Shown: positions 39,049 to 58,127, counted from the first letter of the stretch. The stretch is DNA of 63,391 bases from Armadillidium nasatum (GCA_009176605.1 SEYY01000907.1:5001-68391); one strand, 5' to 3'. Program-made: numbers and translations. Notes: a model not told the origin generated them from the letters alone.

Positions 39049-40010
39049 GTGGTTTTCCTCAGGGATCTGTTCCATCTCCTACTTTATTCTTAATTTTCAT
39101 CAAAGACCTCCTCAGCTGTACTTCTAACTCTGTTCATTCATCTGCTGACAACTCAACTCTCCATTCTTCTACGCATTTCATATCTGGTCCCTATTTTGCT
39201 TCTAGAGTTATTGCTTCTTCAACTTTTCTATTTCAATTTTGCTGATATGGCTGGGATTTTCCTGTGGGACCACCACAACCTTGTGAAATTCAACTCTTTG
39301 AAAACTCTACTTCACATCTCTCTCAAAAACACCTCCCAATTTTTTTTCCTTCAACTGCTCCCCCGTCTCACCAGTGAGCAACATAAATATTCTTGGTCTG
39401 AACATAAACAATAAATTATCTTGGAAACCTATCACAACTTTGCTAAGGTGGCCTCTGAAAAGCTGGGGGTTCTGTTCAGACTGCAGAATTTTTTTTCTGA
39501 ACAGTTTCTCCATTTATATGAGGGTCTTATCTGTCCTTGCATGGAGTACTGTTCTCACATTTTGGGTGATTGCGGTTCCACCCTTCTTTTGGGTAAGGTT
39601 GAGTCTAAGGCAAAAGACTAACAAACTGTCCCCTACTTTCAAACTCTGCGAAGTGACGTTAGCGCACACTCTTTTCTATAGGTTTTACAGTGGCTGATAC
39701 TCGAGGGAGTTGACCTCTCGCAATACACCACTAATACGTTGCCCTCGTAGTACAAGGGGTGCCTTGAACATGAACTTTGTGTGAGCATTGTTAACTCAAG
39801 GCTTGACATTGTGGTAACTCATTTTCAGCGAACTCTGTTCTGTAAAACTTTATAAATATATCTGTTTTTCCTGCTATATTTAAAAAAAACTCTAAATCTT
39901 CAGTCTGCCCTTACCTTAGGGATCTACGTTAGATTCGGGGTTGGGTGTGTTTTTTTAAATCCTTTAATTATGTCCCCTCCTTGATAAGGGCTTTTCCCGT
40001 GATCGATGGT
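39049..40010 (+). pseudogene. LINE-B copy 1: decayed RT C-terminal half and 3' UTR
   Basis: Opens at SGFPQGSVPSPTLFLIF. The catalytic box is SADN instead of YADD. It shows HNLVKFNSLKT, NINILGLNINNKLSW, KLGVLFRLQNFFSEQFL and CMEYCSHIL in two frames. It is related to but distinct from LINE-A; the better copy is at 62348-63391. The 3' UTR ends CCTTGATAAGGGCTTTTCCC...GATCGATGG, then (AT)n. Confidence 0.8.
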
Positions 40011-40710
<700 letters not shown>

Positions 40711-41465
40711 AGTTTGTTTTTCCCCCTCCACAAATTTTCCAAAGCTTGAAAGTAAATTGGGAAATTTGTCGATCTTTCTTTTTAATAAGCCTGGGACCAC
40801 CTATTCTTTTTAACTCTGAAAATTGTAATTTGATTACCGCCGAATTTTTTTTTTAAGTGATCCTCGGGTTTTTTTTTTTTTTTTTTTTTTTTTTTTCTTT
40901 CTTTCTTTCTTCAACTCTGATTGATGAGATGCTCCAGTACTCTTTTTATTCGTTTGTAGCTTAGTTTTTAGAATGTCTGGTGTCAAAAGGATTTGCTTAG
41001 CAATATTTTATAATTTTTTTTTTCTTCTTCTGCGGGGGGCCATTTTCGGCTCTCTCTCCGTCTTAGAAAAAAAGGTTATTGCTACTCCTTAAGGTAAGTG
41101 TTCACTGCGCATCTTACACACATTCCATTGTAAGCCTACTTTGTTTCGAATTTATTAAAGCCTGAAGTTCCCTCTTCCTTTTTTTTTTTTTTTTTTTCTT
41201 CGCTTAATACCGCGAGTTTTCTCTAGGCGGTTGCCAATTCTTCGTTCCTCCTTTTTTTTTTTTTTTTTTTTTTCGTTCGGCACTCTCTCGCTTATTCTTC
41301 TACCATACAACTATAAAAGGTGCTCCTGGCCTAATATCTCTAGTATTATCATTCTTACTATTATTATTATTATCATTACTTATTACTATTTTTATTTTAT
41401 TTTCACTATATTTTATTATCACTTTTATTATTATTAATATTTTCACTATTATACCAATTACCATT

Positions 41466-41496
<31 letters not shown>

Positions 41497-42068
41497 TTAT
41501 TATATCATTAATTATTAATATTAATATTTACTCTGCACATCCTAATAAAAACACTAATGATCATTTATTTATTTTATATGTATTTTTTTTCCTTTTTTTT
41601 TTTTTCTAAAACTATTTTTCCTTATCCGCTTTATTTTCCTTCTTCTTCAAATTCTTCTCCTTCCGTTAAAAAAATGAGAACCTATGGGCTGCTTTGTGTA
41701 CTTCAGTTGTTGTGTATCCTTTTCTCCTTGAGCATGTGTACAGTTGTGTGTATGTTTCCTTTTCCCTTTTTCGCGCACTCTGTATCTTTTTTGACGCTTG
41801 CGTTTTTTCGACTTAAGGTTCATTCTCCCCTGCTTGAAATGTGCCTTTCTTCCCTTATACCCGGACCGTTTAGGGTATCGTTTTTCAACCTTCTTTCTGT
41901 TTGACTCCAATTCTTGAAAATAAAATTTTGTTCTTCGTTTATCTTGCTTCTTGTTCTTGTCGTTGTTTTTCTTGCTTCTATTTCCTTATATTATTATTAT
42001 TAATATTAATAATTGATTTATCTGAAGGAGGGATGACGTTTTTAGTCACTCTGGGGTCACCATTAATT
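40711..42068 (-). mobile_element. Internal region of the LTR element, no gag or pol
   Basis: 1,358 bp between the LTRs. On the minus strand, the PBS TGGTGACCCCAGAGTGAC occupies 42062-42045, six bases inside the 5' LTR. The polypurine tract GTGGAGGGGGAAAAAC lies just before the 3' LTR. The only notable ORF is 41910-41647 (minus), 87 residues, extremely Lys/Arg-rich (MESNRKKVEKRYPKRSGYKG...), placed where gag would begin. The rest is homopolymer and ATT-rich sequence. It must depend on enzymes from another element, as TRIM/LARD-type elements do. Confidence 0.75.
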
Positions 42069-44001
<1,933 letters not shown>

Positions 44002-44021
44002 GAATCCTGCCAAGGTCGCCA
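44002..44021 (-). other. Primer-binding site
   Basis: On the minus strand TGGCGACCTTGGCAGGATTC lies four bases inside the LTR end ...CCTAAACA. It differs from the PBS at 7588 at only two positions in the first 18, so both elements should use the same tRNA primer. Confidence 0.6.
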
Positions 44022-44025
44022 ATTA

Positions 44026-44198
44026 TGTTTAGGTGAAAGTAGTTACTTATGATCCTTCAACCCTCTCAATATGAAGGCCAAAGAATCAACACCTTCCAAG
44101 ACGTCCTTTAACTTTTACTTTTGTTGTGCAGGTCGAATAGCGCAGAAACTCAGGTCTGTCTTAGGATCCTCGTGTTCAAGCTTCTTCGCCTTTTAATT
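44026..44198 (-). mobile_element. LTR-like direct repeat, right copy (5' LTR on minus)
   Basis: TGTTTAGGTGAAAG at 44026 opens the + strand reading. The similarity to the left copy ends at CTTTTAAT (44198). Confidence 0.7.
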
Positions 44199-45235
44199 AC
44201 AGCCTAGATGAAAATAATGAAGAGCCGCCAAATGTATCAAGCCCACCATTAACTCAGACTTTCGTGACAAACTTTTATATATTTTTTTGTTAAGAATATT
44301 ATGAAGTAAACCAAGCTACAGAGAAACTCAGGATACTAGCTACTAGTGAGAATGCACCTTAAAAAATATAACGCTTTTAACTGGAGAATATACAACCTCT
44401 GGATCACCACATCCAACTGAATACTCTGCCATGTATATCCGTTGGCACTCCTGTCAGAGCATATACCAAATGTGTACTATTTCCAGAGTATTTGACTTGA
44501 TACTTGGATGTAATGATGTATTCAGTAAATGATTATTAAAGGAAAATGGCGGACTAAGTTTGTTACCGCAGTAAATTAATTGATATACTAAAATATGAAT
44601 ATTTTTGTCTATGCAGCATCTTACAAATGCTATGATGGATAAGTACATATAAATATGAATATTTATATATACTAGAAATAATTACAATTATCAGTCATCC
44701 ACAAATATAAATATTGGTGTATGAATAATGAATATAGAAAATGCTATAGCTTACACAGATAAAAATATTTGTGTAAGTACAAAGAATATAAGATTATATA
44801 CACACATAAATAAGTGTGTATTTAATCACTTGATAATGAAATAGTTAAATGAAAGTTATCAAATACACAAATATAATACTTGTATATGATTATAATAAAT
44901 TGGACACAACTATGCAAGAATACTTTATAACATAAACCACGATGGTTTTACTTAACTTTGGAACAACTCGCCAGAGGAAAATTACTCAACAGCTCGCCTG
45001 GTTAAGAAAAGCTAAGGATCACTTAGAGATACTATTTAAAGCTATAGTAATCGAACACCATCTAATAATTGGTCAGTGAAGCCACGCTTCGATTCTTTAG
45101 CTCCTAGATTATTTGGCAATTAGTCCAACTTCGACTCAATAATGAGTATTCAGATCGTAAGAATTGATACATAAATTTGACCACAAAATTCAGTCCACAA
45201 ACTGAATCTTTAAAAATATTTAATAAAAAACATTG
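44199..45235. other. Unassigned AT-rich region with small hairpins
   Basis: No gene. At about 44700-44895 four short imperfect hairpins with ACACA/TGTGT stems recur every 50-60 bp, for example CTTACACAGAT...ATTTGTGTAAG and ATACACAC...GTGTGTAT. The segment 44940-45235 just before the PLE remnant is open of features. Confidence 0.5.
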
Positions 45236-46150
45236 GTTTCGTTACGTTGACGATATTGCGCCGTAATTCCCAAAGATTTTCCTTTACAACAATTTTTAGT
45301 ACATTTGAATAATTTAGTTGACTCAATTAAATTCACTGTCAAAACCCAAAATAATAATGGAATCTCATTTCTTGATTTATACGTAACCCAAAATAACAGA
45401 AATCTCTTATTTCAAGTTTTCAGAAAACCCACTTCATGCAGTCAACATTTACATGATCGTCCAATATTATAAAACAAAATATTATTTTTAACACTTTTTT
45501 ACTCTCATTACTAATTACTGATTCGATATTTTTGAATGACGAGATTTTTTTTGTTATACATCAATTTTTAACATTAGGTTACACATTTCCTTTTATTATT
45601 AAACAATATCCTAGAGCAAAAAACATATACATAACATCGAAAAACCCGTTGCCTTTAATACTCTCCAAAACACTATCTTAATTACTTACGCAGAATCACT
45701 TATGCCCTTACGTTTTTGCATCTATGCATTGTGCAATTTGCATTTGATCTTTACTTTCCCTGATAAATTATCCAAAATGATTGTAAATAATACGGCATTC
45801 TCTGAGATGATTGGAGGAGTCTACACGATCCCCTGTAAATCTCGCAATCGCTCATACTTTGGTAAGACCTTAAAATCTTTGCGTTTCCGGCTAGATCAGC
45901 ACAAAACAGATGTAAAAAGATGCAATATTAGCAATGCAGATCATCATCATCAGATAAACTGGAATGACGTCAAATTTATTTATTTATTCAAAAACAAAAA
46001 ATTTAAGTAGATTAATTGAGTTCTTTTTTATTAAAACTTTACATAATTTTAACACATCATCCGGTGTTTTCGAGATAGATACATACTTAGTCAAATATTT
46101 AAAAACTGTTTTCGCATAATATTTTCATTCCGTGAACTATGACCAAGTAC
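45236..46150 (+). pseudogene. Penelope-like element remnant: RT end and GIY-YIG domain
   Basis: FRYVDDIA (catalytic YVDD) opens the readable part. It is followed by VDSIKFTVKTQNNNGISFLD and VFRKPTSCSQHLHD, the 'FLDL.V...RKPT' signature of PLE RTs. A second frame (45702-46010) holds the GIY-YIG endonuclease: GGVYTIPCKSRNRSYFGKT, then LRFRLDQHK. The pair GVY/YFG corresponds to GIY/YIG. Stops and frameshifts are present, and the sequence is very A/T-rich. It lies in the DCAF15 intron in the same orientation as the N-terminal PLE part at 30621-31715, and the two do not overlap. Confidence 0.75.
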
Positions 46151-46233
46151 AAGAATTAATAGTTGGCTGAGGCGGATGTTCTTTTTTACCGACTTGATGA
46201 CCTTTTTTTCCTATTCCATCAGCTCAGTAGTGT

Positions 46234-46272
46234 CTGAAGAGGGAAGCGAGTCACAGTCTTCCGTAACGTGAC
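46234..46272 (+). ncRNA. Degenerate hammerhead-ribozyme-like motif of a PLE
   Basis: CTGAAGA, one base, GGAAG, an 11-base loop, CTTCC, GTAACGTGAC. The layout equals the motif at 62161 (CTGAAGA, one base, GAATC, loop, GATTC, GAAACGTC), but with a wholly different, still complementary stem. The core GAAAC is GTAAC here, so cleavage is doubtful. PLEs are known to carry hammerhead motifs in their terminal repeats. Confidence 0.45.
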
Positions 46273-46411
46273 AGTTGTTTTAACCTTCTACTTTTGTTAT
46301 GTCTTTTTTACTTCAATTGTTATTCCTGTTTTAGTGTTTTATCTTTTATTCTTTTATTAAAAGTGGTTTTAGATTTACGTTTAACATAAACCGGAATATG
46401 AGAGTGTTCCT

Positions 46412-46414
<3 letters not shown>
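46273..46414. other. Tail region after the PLE motif
   Basis: T-rich, no ORF; probably PLE 3' or terminal-repeat sequence. Confidence 0.4.

Positions 46415-46506
<92 letters not shown>
46415..46506. repeat. (AT)n tract, ~92 bp
   Basis: Joined directly to the middle of a LINE-A RT frame at AFDRVWH. Confidence 0.95.
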
Positions 46507-46509
<3 letters not shown>

Positions 46510-47667
46510 AAGCTTTCGATAGAGTCTGGCACAAAGCTTTGATTTCCAAACTTCCCTCTTTCGGAATCTATCCTTCTCTCTGTGACCTTCTCTCTGATTT
46601 CCTCTCGGGTCGTTCTATAGTAGCTGTTGTAGACGGCCACCGTTCATCCTATAAATCTATTAATAGTGGTGTTCCTCAAGGATCTGTCCTATCCCCAACA
46701 CTTTTTCTGTTTTTCATTAATGACCTTCTCTCTATTACTTCATCTCCTATCCACTCCTATGCTGATGACTCCACCCTTCATTACTCTTTTCATTAATAGA
46801 GGCCAGGAGGGTGGCCTTGGAGCAACTAACCTCTGATCTATCTCTCATTTCCAATTGGGGCAAAGAAAACATGGTCGTTTTCAATGCCTCAAAAACTCAA
46901 TTCCTCCATCTCTCTACTCGACACAATCTTCCACACAACTACGATATCTTCTTCGAAAACACGCAACTCAAACCTTCATCTCTCCTCAATATTCTAGGTG
47001 TTTCTTTTTCTCGTGATCTTTCTTGGAAAGATCACATTACCTCTCTTTCTAAACAAGCTTCTAAGAGGTTGGGTGTTCTGAGGCGCCTTCAGTATTTCTT
47101 CACACCACCCCAGTTGCTTGCTCTGTATAGGGGTGTTGTTCGCCCCTGTATGGAGTATGCGTCACACATCTGGGGTGGTTCCACACACACAGCTCTCCTG
47201 GAAAAGGTGGAGTCTAGAGCTTTTCGCCTTATCAATTCTCCTGCTCTAACTAATTCTCTCCAAACTCTTTCTGCCCGTCGAAATGTTGCGTCACTCTCTC
47301 TCTACTATCGCTATTACAATGGACACTGCTCTTCTGAACTCTCTCGTCGCATACCTCCTTCATTAAGAAGGGCTCGTGCGACTCGTCTTTCTAGACAGTC
47401 TCATCCTTTCTCTGTCCAGCTCTCTGACCCCAGACTTAACCTCTATGCTCAATCTTACATTTACTCTACTGGTAAAGTCTGGAACACACTTCCTTCATCT
47501 ATTTTCCCAACTACCTGTGACTTAAGCATCTTTAAACGCCGTGTATCAGGTCATGTCGGCCTTTAATTTGACCATGTTTCCGACTTTCCTCCCAACTCTG
47601 GTGGAACAATGGTAGGCCTCTGGCCTTTGCCCACCAGAGGAGAAATAAAAAAAAAATAAAAAAAATA

Positions 47668-47671
<4 letters not shown>
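46507..47671 (+). pseudogene. LINE-A copy 5: RT from AFDRVWH to the end, complete 3' hairpin
   Basis: Opens at KAFDRVWHKALISKL. It has GVPQGSVLSPTLFLFF and SYADDSTLHYSFH, then loses about 13 codons (the EKRPTQQQ segment) with a stop at 46794-46796. It resumes at RRVALEQLTSDLSLISNWG and is open to 47566 ([11 protein letters not shown]). The 3' UTR has a perfect 7-bp terminal stem, CCTCTGG (47617-47623) with CCAGAGG (47634-47640), then AGAAATAAAA..., AATAATAA and the AT tract. It is the best view of the family's 3' end. Confidence 0.85.

Positions 47672-47741
<70 letters not shown>
47672..47741. repeat. (AT)n tract, ~70 bp
   Basis: Grows out of the A-rich LINE-A tail. Confidence 0.95.
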
Positions 47742-47743
<2 letters not shown>

Positions 47744-47915
47744 CACCATATCCCGCAAGATGCAAGGTGGCGTCGGCTGCAGAAACTTCATGTTCCTGCA
47801 ACTGTACGTGGGACGAAAATACTGGTAAAAAAGGTTCCCAGCCTTTAGAACCTTGCGAAGAATAATTCTCCAATTGTCCTGACTGCGACGAAATCCCAAT
47901 CCTTTATCGAGATGT
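47742..47915. other. Short unassigned segment
   Basis: Both minus frames are open over much of it (for example [20 protein letters not shown]), but nothing recognisable. Confidence 0.35.
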
Positions 47916-48543
<628 letters not shown>

Positions 48544-48814
48544 CAGACTGCACTTTGATATCCCTAAATATTACAAAAACTACTAAACGTACGTTAAAAA
48601 GGATTATATTTTTGAAATCCTTGGCGAATTTTGAGGAAAAAAAATTGGGAAATAAAAAAAAAAATCGTATAATAATTTTAGTAAGTACGAATATTATAGT
48701 TTTTTGATACATTTTAGAAAATCGTACGTCTGGCACCGTATGTTCTCCTGATATAAATTTCGCGAAATTGGAGTAAGATAAATTTTGCGAATGAATAATA
48801 AAATTGTAAAAGAT

Positions 48815-48818
<4 letters not shown>

Positions 48819-48895
<77 letters not shown>
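48819..48895. repeat. (AT)n tract inside the MITE, ~77 bp
   Basis: A tract inside an element that itself sits in a tract. Confidence 0.95.
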
Positions 48896-48897
<2 letters not shown>

Positions 48898-49005
48898 TGT
48901 AATAAACAGTAGGCTTGTTGTATACCACGGCAACAGTCCATTAATCAGTTGCATCAAGGGGCCTGTATCACACGCAATATATATAATTTCGATATAAAAC
49001 TAAAT

Positions 49006-49007
49006 AA

Positions 49008-49094
<87 letters not shown>
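49006..49094. repeat. (AAT)n followed by poly-T
   Basis: AAT units to 49048, then about 45 T. Confidence 0.95.
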
Positions 49095-49097
<3 letters not shown>

Positions 49098-49219
49098 TTA
49101 TTTTCAGATCTTTTACAATTTTCTTTTTCAAAATTCAACAAGGATTCGAAAAATGTGGTCCTTTTTAACGTACGTTTAGTAGTTTTTTAAATATTTAGGA
49201 ATATCAAAGTGCAGTCTGA

Positions 49220-51381
<2,162 letters not shown>

Positions 51382-52593
51382 CAGATCTTGCTGAGAGATG
51401 GAATAGCTGTGTGAGGTTCAGCTGCTTAAAACACGGCATTACAGTTCATACTAGTTTTGAAATGGTTCCTCCTTTTCCTGGTTTTATGCCAACAATTCAG
51501 ATGAAAATGGAGGGTCATGTGGTTTTAAATGCTGGTAATTTTATCCATGTTCTTAGTGTTCATTTGGAAAATACTGAAAAAAATAAAAAGGGTAGCTGTT
51601 TGTATGATATTAGTTCTCAGAACAAAAGCACTGTAAATCCAGAAGAGAGTGAATATAATAGTGAAAGTTGCAAAAATTTACCAGAGCAAGAAGAATGTAA
51701 CAGTGATAATGAGCCAACTGTGATACGGGTAAAAAATAATAACGATGACGAAGAAAATTGTGATAATTTAAAAATTTCATTACGTGATCAACATAATCAA
51801 AAGGACAAGGATAGAGAATGGGAAATTTTAATAGGGAGTTCATCAAAATGTAATGAGAATGAAATTCATAGTACTAGGAAACTTCCCATTGATTATTTCT
51901 GTAAAGCTTCCATCCAAGACTGTGATATCAAGAGTACTGATAGTGATTGTAGTAGTAATGCTGCTGATAATGGTAGAAATTTATTTGTTAATATCAGTAA
52001 TTTTTCTTATAGATCCCCACAGATAAATATTGTTGATGATAATTATGTGACCGATTCAGATGATTCTGTAAGTTATAAAATACCTGAGGATCTTTTTATT
52101 TCAAAGAATGAAAAACATTTAAAAGAAAGTATTCCAAAGTCAAATTTATGTTCATACATTTGCTCTGAAGAATCAAAAATTAAAGAATGTAGTTGCTATA
52201 TTAAAAATGCTTCTTTGGACGAAACTTTAACTAATGTGAAGAGTAAGCAAGCTGAAAAAGAATATGAATTCATAGACGAGATAACAGAAACAAGGCATGA
52301 AAAATTAAGTGTATTTAGAAGGAGGAGACTAGCAGAAAAAAAATATGAATTTTCTGATGAAAATTCAGAAAATATTCCACAAAATTATCGCAGTTTTAGA
52401 AGTCAAAGTCGACGAATTATATTAAGTCCGTCTTGCTCTCCGCGACTAAGGACAATAAATGTACCGTTTACAGAACTTTCAGTTGAATTAGGAGAGCCTT
52501 CTGGGATTTTTCGATCTGTGTATGAAAAACTTGTAAGTCCTTCTTCAGGTGGTGCCTCACCGAGTGATGTACTAAAACCAATTAATCAAAATA

Positions 52594-54152
<1,559 letters not shown>

Positions 54153-54177
54153 TAAGGGTTGTGAGATCGAAGATGCC

Positions 54178-54354
54178 CGGTTTTTAAACCGGATAAGCTG
54201 GTTTTCAAATCGCATTTCAACAAATATTTCGCGATTTTTAGCCGGATTTTCGGGATTTTAGCCGGATTTTTCGGAATTTTAGCCGGATTCGGAACATTTT
54301 AGCCAGATTCTGAATTTTTTAGCCGGATTTCGGTGTCGGTTTTTAAACCGGATA
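54178..54354. repeat. GCCGGATTTT minisatellite framed by an 18-bp repeat
   Basis: Five or so degenerate units of TTTTAGCCGGATTTTCGGAA lie between two identical copies of CGGTTTTTAAACCGGATA (54178-54195 and 54337-54354), each of which contains a small palindrome (CCGGTTTTTAAACCGG). Confidence 0.75.
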
Positions 54355-54357
54355 CCC

Positions 54358-54440
54358 TGTTTTTATTTATTTATTTTTAATTTTATTTAATTTTTTTAAA
54401 TTTATTTTATTTATTTACTTATTTATTTATTTATTTAGTA
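54358..54440. repeat. (TTTA)n microsatellite, imperfect
   Basis: TTTATTTA units with T-run interruptions, about 80 bp. Confidence 0.85.
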
Positions 54441-54731
54441 TTTGTTCATATACCGTTAACCGATTCTTATGTTATAGAATGTTTACCTTTGGGTGCGTAA
54501 CCATCACGTTGATGTGTCATACTTTCCATTAATCCAACCTTTAAATCTAGTTACAGGGTCCATTATGAAAGTGATGCGCATGATTTTATTGTGACGCGAC
54601 TATCCATCGCAGCGGGGTAAAATGAGTCAGGAAATGTGATGAGGGGCCTGCCCATCCAATGCAGCCGGTCGTCAGTTTGCAAAGACGTGCCTCCCCATGA
54701 AGTCTAATTTTCGACTTTCTAGCACGGCGGG
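54441..54731. other. Region upstream of the mariner ORF
   Basis: No ORF. Could contain the mariner 5' end, but no convincing terminal inverted repeat was located. Confidence 0.4.
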
Positions 54732-55490
54732 ATGGAGCGTTCGCTTGAACAGCGATACGCAATCAAGTTTTGTGTGCGGCTTTTAAGGAATGCAACCGAA
54801 ACATTCCAATTACTTCAAGAGGCCTTCAAGAACGACTGCATGTAAAGGTCACAGTCCGGCAGATGGCACAAGAAGTTCGAAGGTCGGGAGGAGATTGCCG
54901 ACGAACCCCATTGTGGACGCCCAACAACGGCCAGAACCGACGAAAACGTTAATCGTGTGCGCGAAGTTTTGCGTTCCAACCGTCGATTGAGCATCCAGCA
55001 AATCGCTGACACCCTAAACATGTCCATAGTTGCGGTACATGAGATAGTGACCGAGGATCGGCAAATGCGCAAGGTTTGCGCGAAGCTTGTGCCGAAATTG
55101 TTGAGGGAAGAGCAGAAAGAACTTCGAGCTTTGCGCTGTCAAGAATTGTTGGATTTGATTCAAAATGAGCCGAACTTTCGTAACTCTGTCGTAACCGGAG
55201 ACGAATCCTGGATGTTCGAGTACGACCCAGAATCGAAAAGGCAGAGCAGCGACTGGCGCCCAAATTCATACCCCCGCCCCAAGAAAGCGCGAATGAGCAA
55301 GTCTCGCATCAAAACGATGCTCATTGTCTTTTTTGACGTCCGAGGAATCGTCTATTTTTAGTTTGTACCGCAGGGACAAACTGTCAACTCAGCCTTTTAC
55401 CTGCAGATGCTCAAGAGATTGAAACGCAGGATCGGAGCGTGAGGGCTGACATCAAAGACACAGTCAAGCTTCACCATGACAGTTCTAAGC
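54732..55490 (+). pseudogene. mariner transposase pseudogene, 3'-truncated
   Basis: From ATG 54732: MERSLEQRYAIKFCVRLL, TETFQLLQEAF, then after TAA (54843-54845) GRWHKKFEGREEIADEP, GRPTTARTDENV, LSIQQIADTLNMS (helix-turn-helix), FRNSVVTGDESWMFEYDPES (first catalytic Asp), PRPKKARMSKSR and MLIVFFDVRGIVY. TAG at 55359-55361 follows, then the same frame FVPQGQTVN and, after a frameshift near 55440, DIKDTVKLHHD (second catalytic Asp). The third Asp of the DD34D triad is not present. A cut-and-paste enzyme, now inactive by two stops, a frameshift and truncation. Confidence 0.85.
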
Positions 55491-56277
<787 letters not shown>

Positions 56278-57167
56278 GTTCTTAAGAATAGGCATTATGC
56301 TAGGGCTATGGAGTTTCGACCAGGTCTTGTGTATGTATCATTCATCAATGCCAAGAAAAGTCTAGAAGGTCCGAGTTTTATTACCTGAAAAGCAGTACTT
56401 ATTAGGATGGGATTATATTTCCATCAATTAATGTCAGAAAAAGGTAAAAAGGTTAGCAAATATCTACCTGTTCTATAAAAAGGAGCGGGGCTTAGCCTTG
56501 TTTTGTGATAATGCCTTATGCTAATTGGCTGAATATCATTAGTTTGGAATCTGCTTGCGTGAATCTCGGATGGACTCGGTTGGTCTTAGCGGTATATTGT
56601 CATAAATAAAAGTGGTATATTATTTTAATGTGAAATTATATATATTACAGGTTTATGTGCTTACCTTTATTTTTTAAAGAAATTCGGTGTTACATTATGT
56701 TCATATCACTTATTAAGTATATAAATGCATAGTTTTATATGAATGAATTATTTTTGAAATGTTAATTTGTGTAATATTTTGTGAAATTTGTGTAAAATGT
56801 TTAGTAAGAAAGATTTTTAATTAAAAATTTCTTATTTATTTTAAAAGTTAAACGATATTAAAGCCTGTCTTCTTGTTAATTAGTGGTTGACGAGTGAAGA
56901 GAGACAAGAGAAATTGAGCTTATGGGTGAATGTTTGTGTTTGTTTGTGCTTGAGAGAGAAAGTTGCGGCTAAAGTGAATGTATTAGAGAATGTATATCTA
57001 TCATGTATTTATTTTGAGTTTTCTTGTGTCTATGCGTTTGGATGCTTGAGAATAGGCATGTTTAAGTGTCTGCCTTTACATGCTTCTATAGCTTACCTCA
57101 TGTTGATAAGTAAGGTGTATTAAGGGCTTTGGGTATGAAATACTGCTGCAGCTACTATTTAGTATAA
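56278..57167. other. Unassigned region
   Basis: A 78-codon + strand frame at 56887-57123, with alternating Cys/Val-rich low-complexity composition, is not convincing. Otherwise AT-rich. Confidence 0.5.
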
Positions 57168-57168
57168 C

Positions 57169-57243
<75 letters not shown>
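57168..57243. repeat. (TAA)n microsatellite, ~76 bp
   Basis: Pure TAA units; a second (TAA)n run occupies 57299-57339. Confidence 0.95.
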
Positions 57244-57301
57244 GGATTTGTGGTATGGGGGTGTATTTATAATGTGTTTTTAAACAATGTTATATATAAT
57301 G

Positions 57302-57339
<38 letters not shown>

Positions 57340-57485
57340 GCTAACAAATTGTATTAAATATAAAATAATACTTAGTGAAGTTTATTTAGTGAAAAGATAT
57401 AAAAGTTACTATGGAAACATCCTATGTGTGTGTGTGTTAGATGATTATATGTGTGTTTAACAATGTATGCTTATATAATAATATA

Positions 57486-57591
57486 CATGTGTGTTTGTGT
57501 GTGTGTGTGTGGGTTTGAGTGCGTTCTTAATAACTATGTAGTGAGCGAGGGATATGGGCAGGATAAGGGTAGGGTAACGGGGACTCCTACG

Positions 57592-57594
<3 letters not shown>
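57486..57594 (+). repeat. (TG)n + unique module + (AT)n, copy 1
   Basis: (TG)n, then TTCTTAATAACTATGTAGTG, ATATGGGCAGG and GGTAGGGTAACGG, then (AT)n. The same module recurs at 58028-58127. Confidence 0.6.

Positions 57595-57684
<90 letters not shown>
57595..57684. repeat. (AT)n tract, ~90 bp
   Basis: Ends module copy 1. Confidence 0.95.
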
Positions 57685-57688
<4 letters not shown>

Positions 57689-58027
57689 CAATTTTATTTT
57701 TTATTTTTATTTTATTTTATTTTTGTATTTGTCTTTATTTTTTTATTTCTTTTTCTGTTTATTTCTTTTTTTCGTATTTTTATTTTTATTATTTACTTAT
57801 TTACTTGTATTTTTTATCCGACTTCGACTTCGGTAATGTATGTATGTGCGTGTGTGTGTGTGCTTGTACATGTGCTTAGCAAGGTATGGGCTATGTCCTT
57901 ACGCGACTTAGCACCCTACGCCCATCTAAAGAATCAAATATATATGTGTAACAGGTTTTGTTAATATTATAATTATTATTATAGTTAAGAAAGAGCTGCA
58001 GTGCGTGAGCACCTTCATACCATTATG
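57685..58027. other. T-rich and TG-rich spacer, no gene
   Basis: TTTAT-rich run to 57820, a short TGTGTG run near 57848, then unassigned sequence. Confidence 0.55.
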
Positions 58028-58123
58028 GGTGTGTGTGTGTGTGTGGGTGTGTGTTCTTAATAACAATGAAGTGAGGGGGGAATATGAGCAGGGTCGTGGT
58101 AGGGTGATGGTGGAACCATACGT

Positions 58124-58127
<4 letters not shown>
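58028..58127 (+). repeat. (TG)n + unique module + (AT)n, copy 2
   Basis: TTCTTAATAACAATGAAGTG, ATATGAGCAGG and GGTAGGGTGATGG follow a (GT)n run and precede (AT)n, as in copy 1. Confidence 0.6.

Noticed and set aside
41557-41904. 115-codon plus-strand frame, hydrophobic
   Set aside because: Antisense to the basic ORF of the LTR element and T-rich; looks membrane-like only through composition.
56887-57123. Cys/Val-rich 78-codon frame
   Set aside because: Composition bias from TG/TTG-rich DNA, no splice or motif support.
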